This document shows positions 7,053 to 7,922 of a DNA stretch of 7,922 bases, in pieces. Under the pieces are notes generated by a model. It did not search any database and was not told the DNA's origin. It worked only from the letters and a program-made list of their open reading frames with translations. The first letter of the stretch is position 1, and each line of letters starts with the position of its first letter. Both the position numbers and the translations under genes were made by a program. This stretch comes from an uncultured Bacteroides sp. (GTDB lineage Bacteria; Bacteroidota; Bacteroidia; Bacteroidales; Bacteroidaceae): the NCBI GenBank assembly GCA_934716785.1, contig CAKUYM010000191.1, positions 1 through 7,922 on the forward strand. The letters run 5' to 3'.

Positions 7053-7075
7053 ATAATAGTCATTCAATTTTACTT

Positions 7076-7163
7076 AAAAAAAATTAGCACGGACTACGCA
7101 AATGACACAGTTTTCTAACTATCCGTTATTTTATAACACCGTGCAAATTCGTGTAGTCCGTGC
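7076..7163 (-). terminator. Long imperfect hairpin with T-tract between the PF06439 gene and the isomerase-like gene
   Basis: Two 17-nt arms (7087-7103 and 7147-7163) are inverted repeats with 15 of 17 matches; of the two differences one is a G-U wobble in RNA and the other an A-C mismatch. The loop is 43 nt. Read on the minus strand the hairpin is followed, after three bases, by eight T bases (A-run at 7076-7083). It could terminate or attenuate readthrough into the isomerase-like gene, whose ATG lies 24 nt beyond the T-tract. The core resembles the short CACGGA-type intergenic repeats I associate with Bacteroides genomes, which is from memory. Confidence 0.6.
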
Positions 7164-7182
7164 CTTTTCTTATTTTATGTGA

Positions 7183-7922
7183 TTAGTCTAAAACCTTCAC
7201 GCGAATATTACGATACCAAACATCATCACCGTGATCTTGCAATCCGATAAATCCTTCATGGTTTTCGCCACCGCAATTGTTCAACAGTTCAAATGCCAAA
7301 GGCCATTTTTCTTCGCTAAACTTACTTGCCTGCAACATTTCTGTCCATTGCTTTGTCCACAGGTGGTATTCCAACACGTTCTCATCATTTTGTCCGTGAA
7401 CAACCGTACCTTTATAAACCATAATCTTCGCCTTGTTCCATTCGCCGAACGGCTTAGAATTCTGAGGAACAGCCGGAATCATGTCATACAGAGAAGCCGA
7501 CTGACGATTACCGTCTTTACCCAATTTAGCATCCGGATGGTTGGCATTGTCCAACACCTGATATTCGGGAGCAGAAATATATATAGGTTCAAGTACGTCA
7601 TTACCGTCTTTATCTTTTGAAGTAACTTCTTGAGCTAAATAGAAGATACCAGAATTGCTACCCTTGGCAACTTTCCACTCCAACTCCAATTCGAAGTTTT
7701 TAAACTTATGAGCAAAAATCAAGTCACCACCGTCACCGTCTTGTGCTTCACCGCCACCGGTTCCATTAAATTTGATACAGCCGTCTTCGATAGTCCACTT
7801 AGTCGGGACGCGATCTTTACCATATCCGCGCCATCCGGTAAACGTTTCGCCATCAAAAATAGTGATGTAACCATCTTTATCGACCGGGAAACTCAAGCTG
7901 TCTGTTTCCGCAGCTTTCAATG
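7183..7922 (-). CDS. PF06439 (DUF1080 / 3-keto-disaccharide hydrolase) family protein, 3' part
   Basis: A concanavalin-like beta-sandwich domain found in secreted Bacteroidetes glycan-processing proteins; the Pfam family now carries the name 3-keto-disaccharide hydrolase. The window holds 246 codons including the stop; the frame is open through 7922, so the start and the expected signal peptide lie outside. The first apparent Met, at the TTG complementary to 7918-7920, is an internal Leu. Counting from it, motifs are ITIFDGETFTGWRGYG (19-34), GGDLIFAHKFKNFELELEW (64-82), GSNSGIFYL (87-95), EYQVLDNANHPDAKLG (119-134), NRQSASLYDM (138-147), GEWNKAKI (159-166) and IGLQDHGDDVWYRNIRV (225-241). 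The domain looks complete and intact. It is upstream of and co-oriented with the isomerase-like gene across a 130-bp gap, suggesting one operon with a regulated junction. Confidence 0.92.
   Translation of the reverse strand, partial: LKAAETDSLSFPVDKDGYITIFDGETFTGWRGYGKDRVPTKWTIEDGCIKFNGTGGGEAQDGDGGDLIFAHKFKNFELELEWKVAKGSNSGIFYLAQEVTSKDKDGNDVLEPIYISAPEYQVLDNANHPDAKLGKDGNRQSASLYDMIPAVPQNSKPFGEWNKAKIMVYKGTVVHGQNDENVLEYHLWTKQWTEMLQASKFSEEKWPLAFELLNNCGGENHEGFIGLQDHGDDVWYRNIRVKVLD

Noticed and set aside
7053..7067. TTG start that adds five residues to the isomerase-like protein
   Set aside because: The ATG at 7052 starts a standard signal peptide, and the five extra residues look like leader sequence read in frame.
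7099..7106. Possible -7 box (GTCATTTG on the minus strand) inside the hairpin loop region
   Set aside because: The TA of TAnnTTTG is missing and no -33 box is placed correctly.

Overview
The window looks like a chromosomal segment of a gut Bacteroides, probably close to B. thetaiotaomicron. Evidence for this is the Bacteroides-type promoter boxes (TAnnTTTG at the -7 position) upstream of three genes, the lack of strong Shine-Dalgarno sites, an AT-rich and moderate-GC composition, and protein families in a combination typical of Bacteroides. The species assignment is inference; no search was run.

Layout, left to right. (1) Positions 1-1429, plus strand: the 3' part of a GH77 4-alpha-glucanotransferase (malQ), whose stop codon overlaps the start of folB (dihydroneopterin aldolase). 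folB ends in a hairpin terminator that contains its own stop codon. (2) Positions 1453-3887, minus strand: mtaB (tRNA ms2t6A37 methylthiotransferase), followed 28 nt later by a family-2 glycosyltransferase. A short tandem repeat covers the end of the glycosyltransferase gene and its stop codon. (3) Positions 3888-3996: a compact divergent promoter region. (4) Positions 3997-6048, plus strand: an AMP-forming acyl-CoA synthetase, then, from its own promoter, a tiny alanine-rich acidic lipoprotein that ends in a strong terminator. (5) Positions 6135-7922, minus strand: a secreted sugar-phosphate-isomerase-like TIM-barrel protein, preceded by the 3' part of a PF06439 (DUF1080, 3-keto-disaccharide hydrolase family) gene. 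A long hairpin with a T-tract separates the two.

Regions 1 to 4 are ordinary housekeeping and envelope genes with little functional linkage. Region 5 is the most interesting. A PF06439 protein next to an exported isomerase-like protein matches the back end of the oxidation / elimination-hydration glycoside-cleavage systems of Bacteroides. As I recall it, the B. thetaiotaomicron operon BT2159-BT2156, reported to turn dietary glucosinolates into isothiocyanates, is of this type. The oxidoreductase genes expected upstream would lie beyond position 7922 and cannot be seen here.

No rRNA, tRNA, CRISPR array, insertion sequence or phage gene was recognised.
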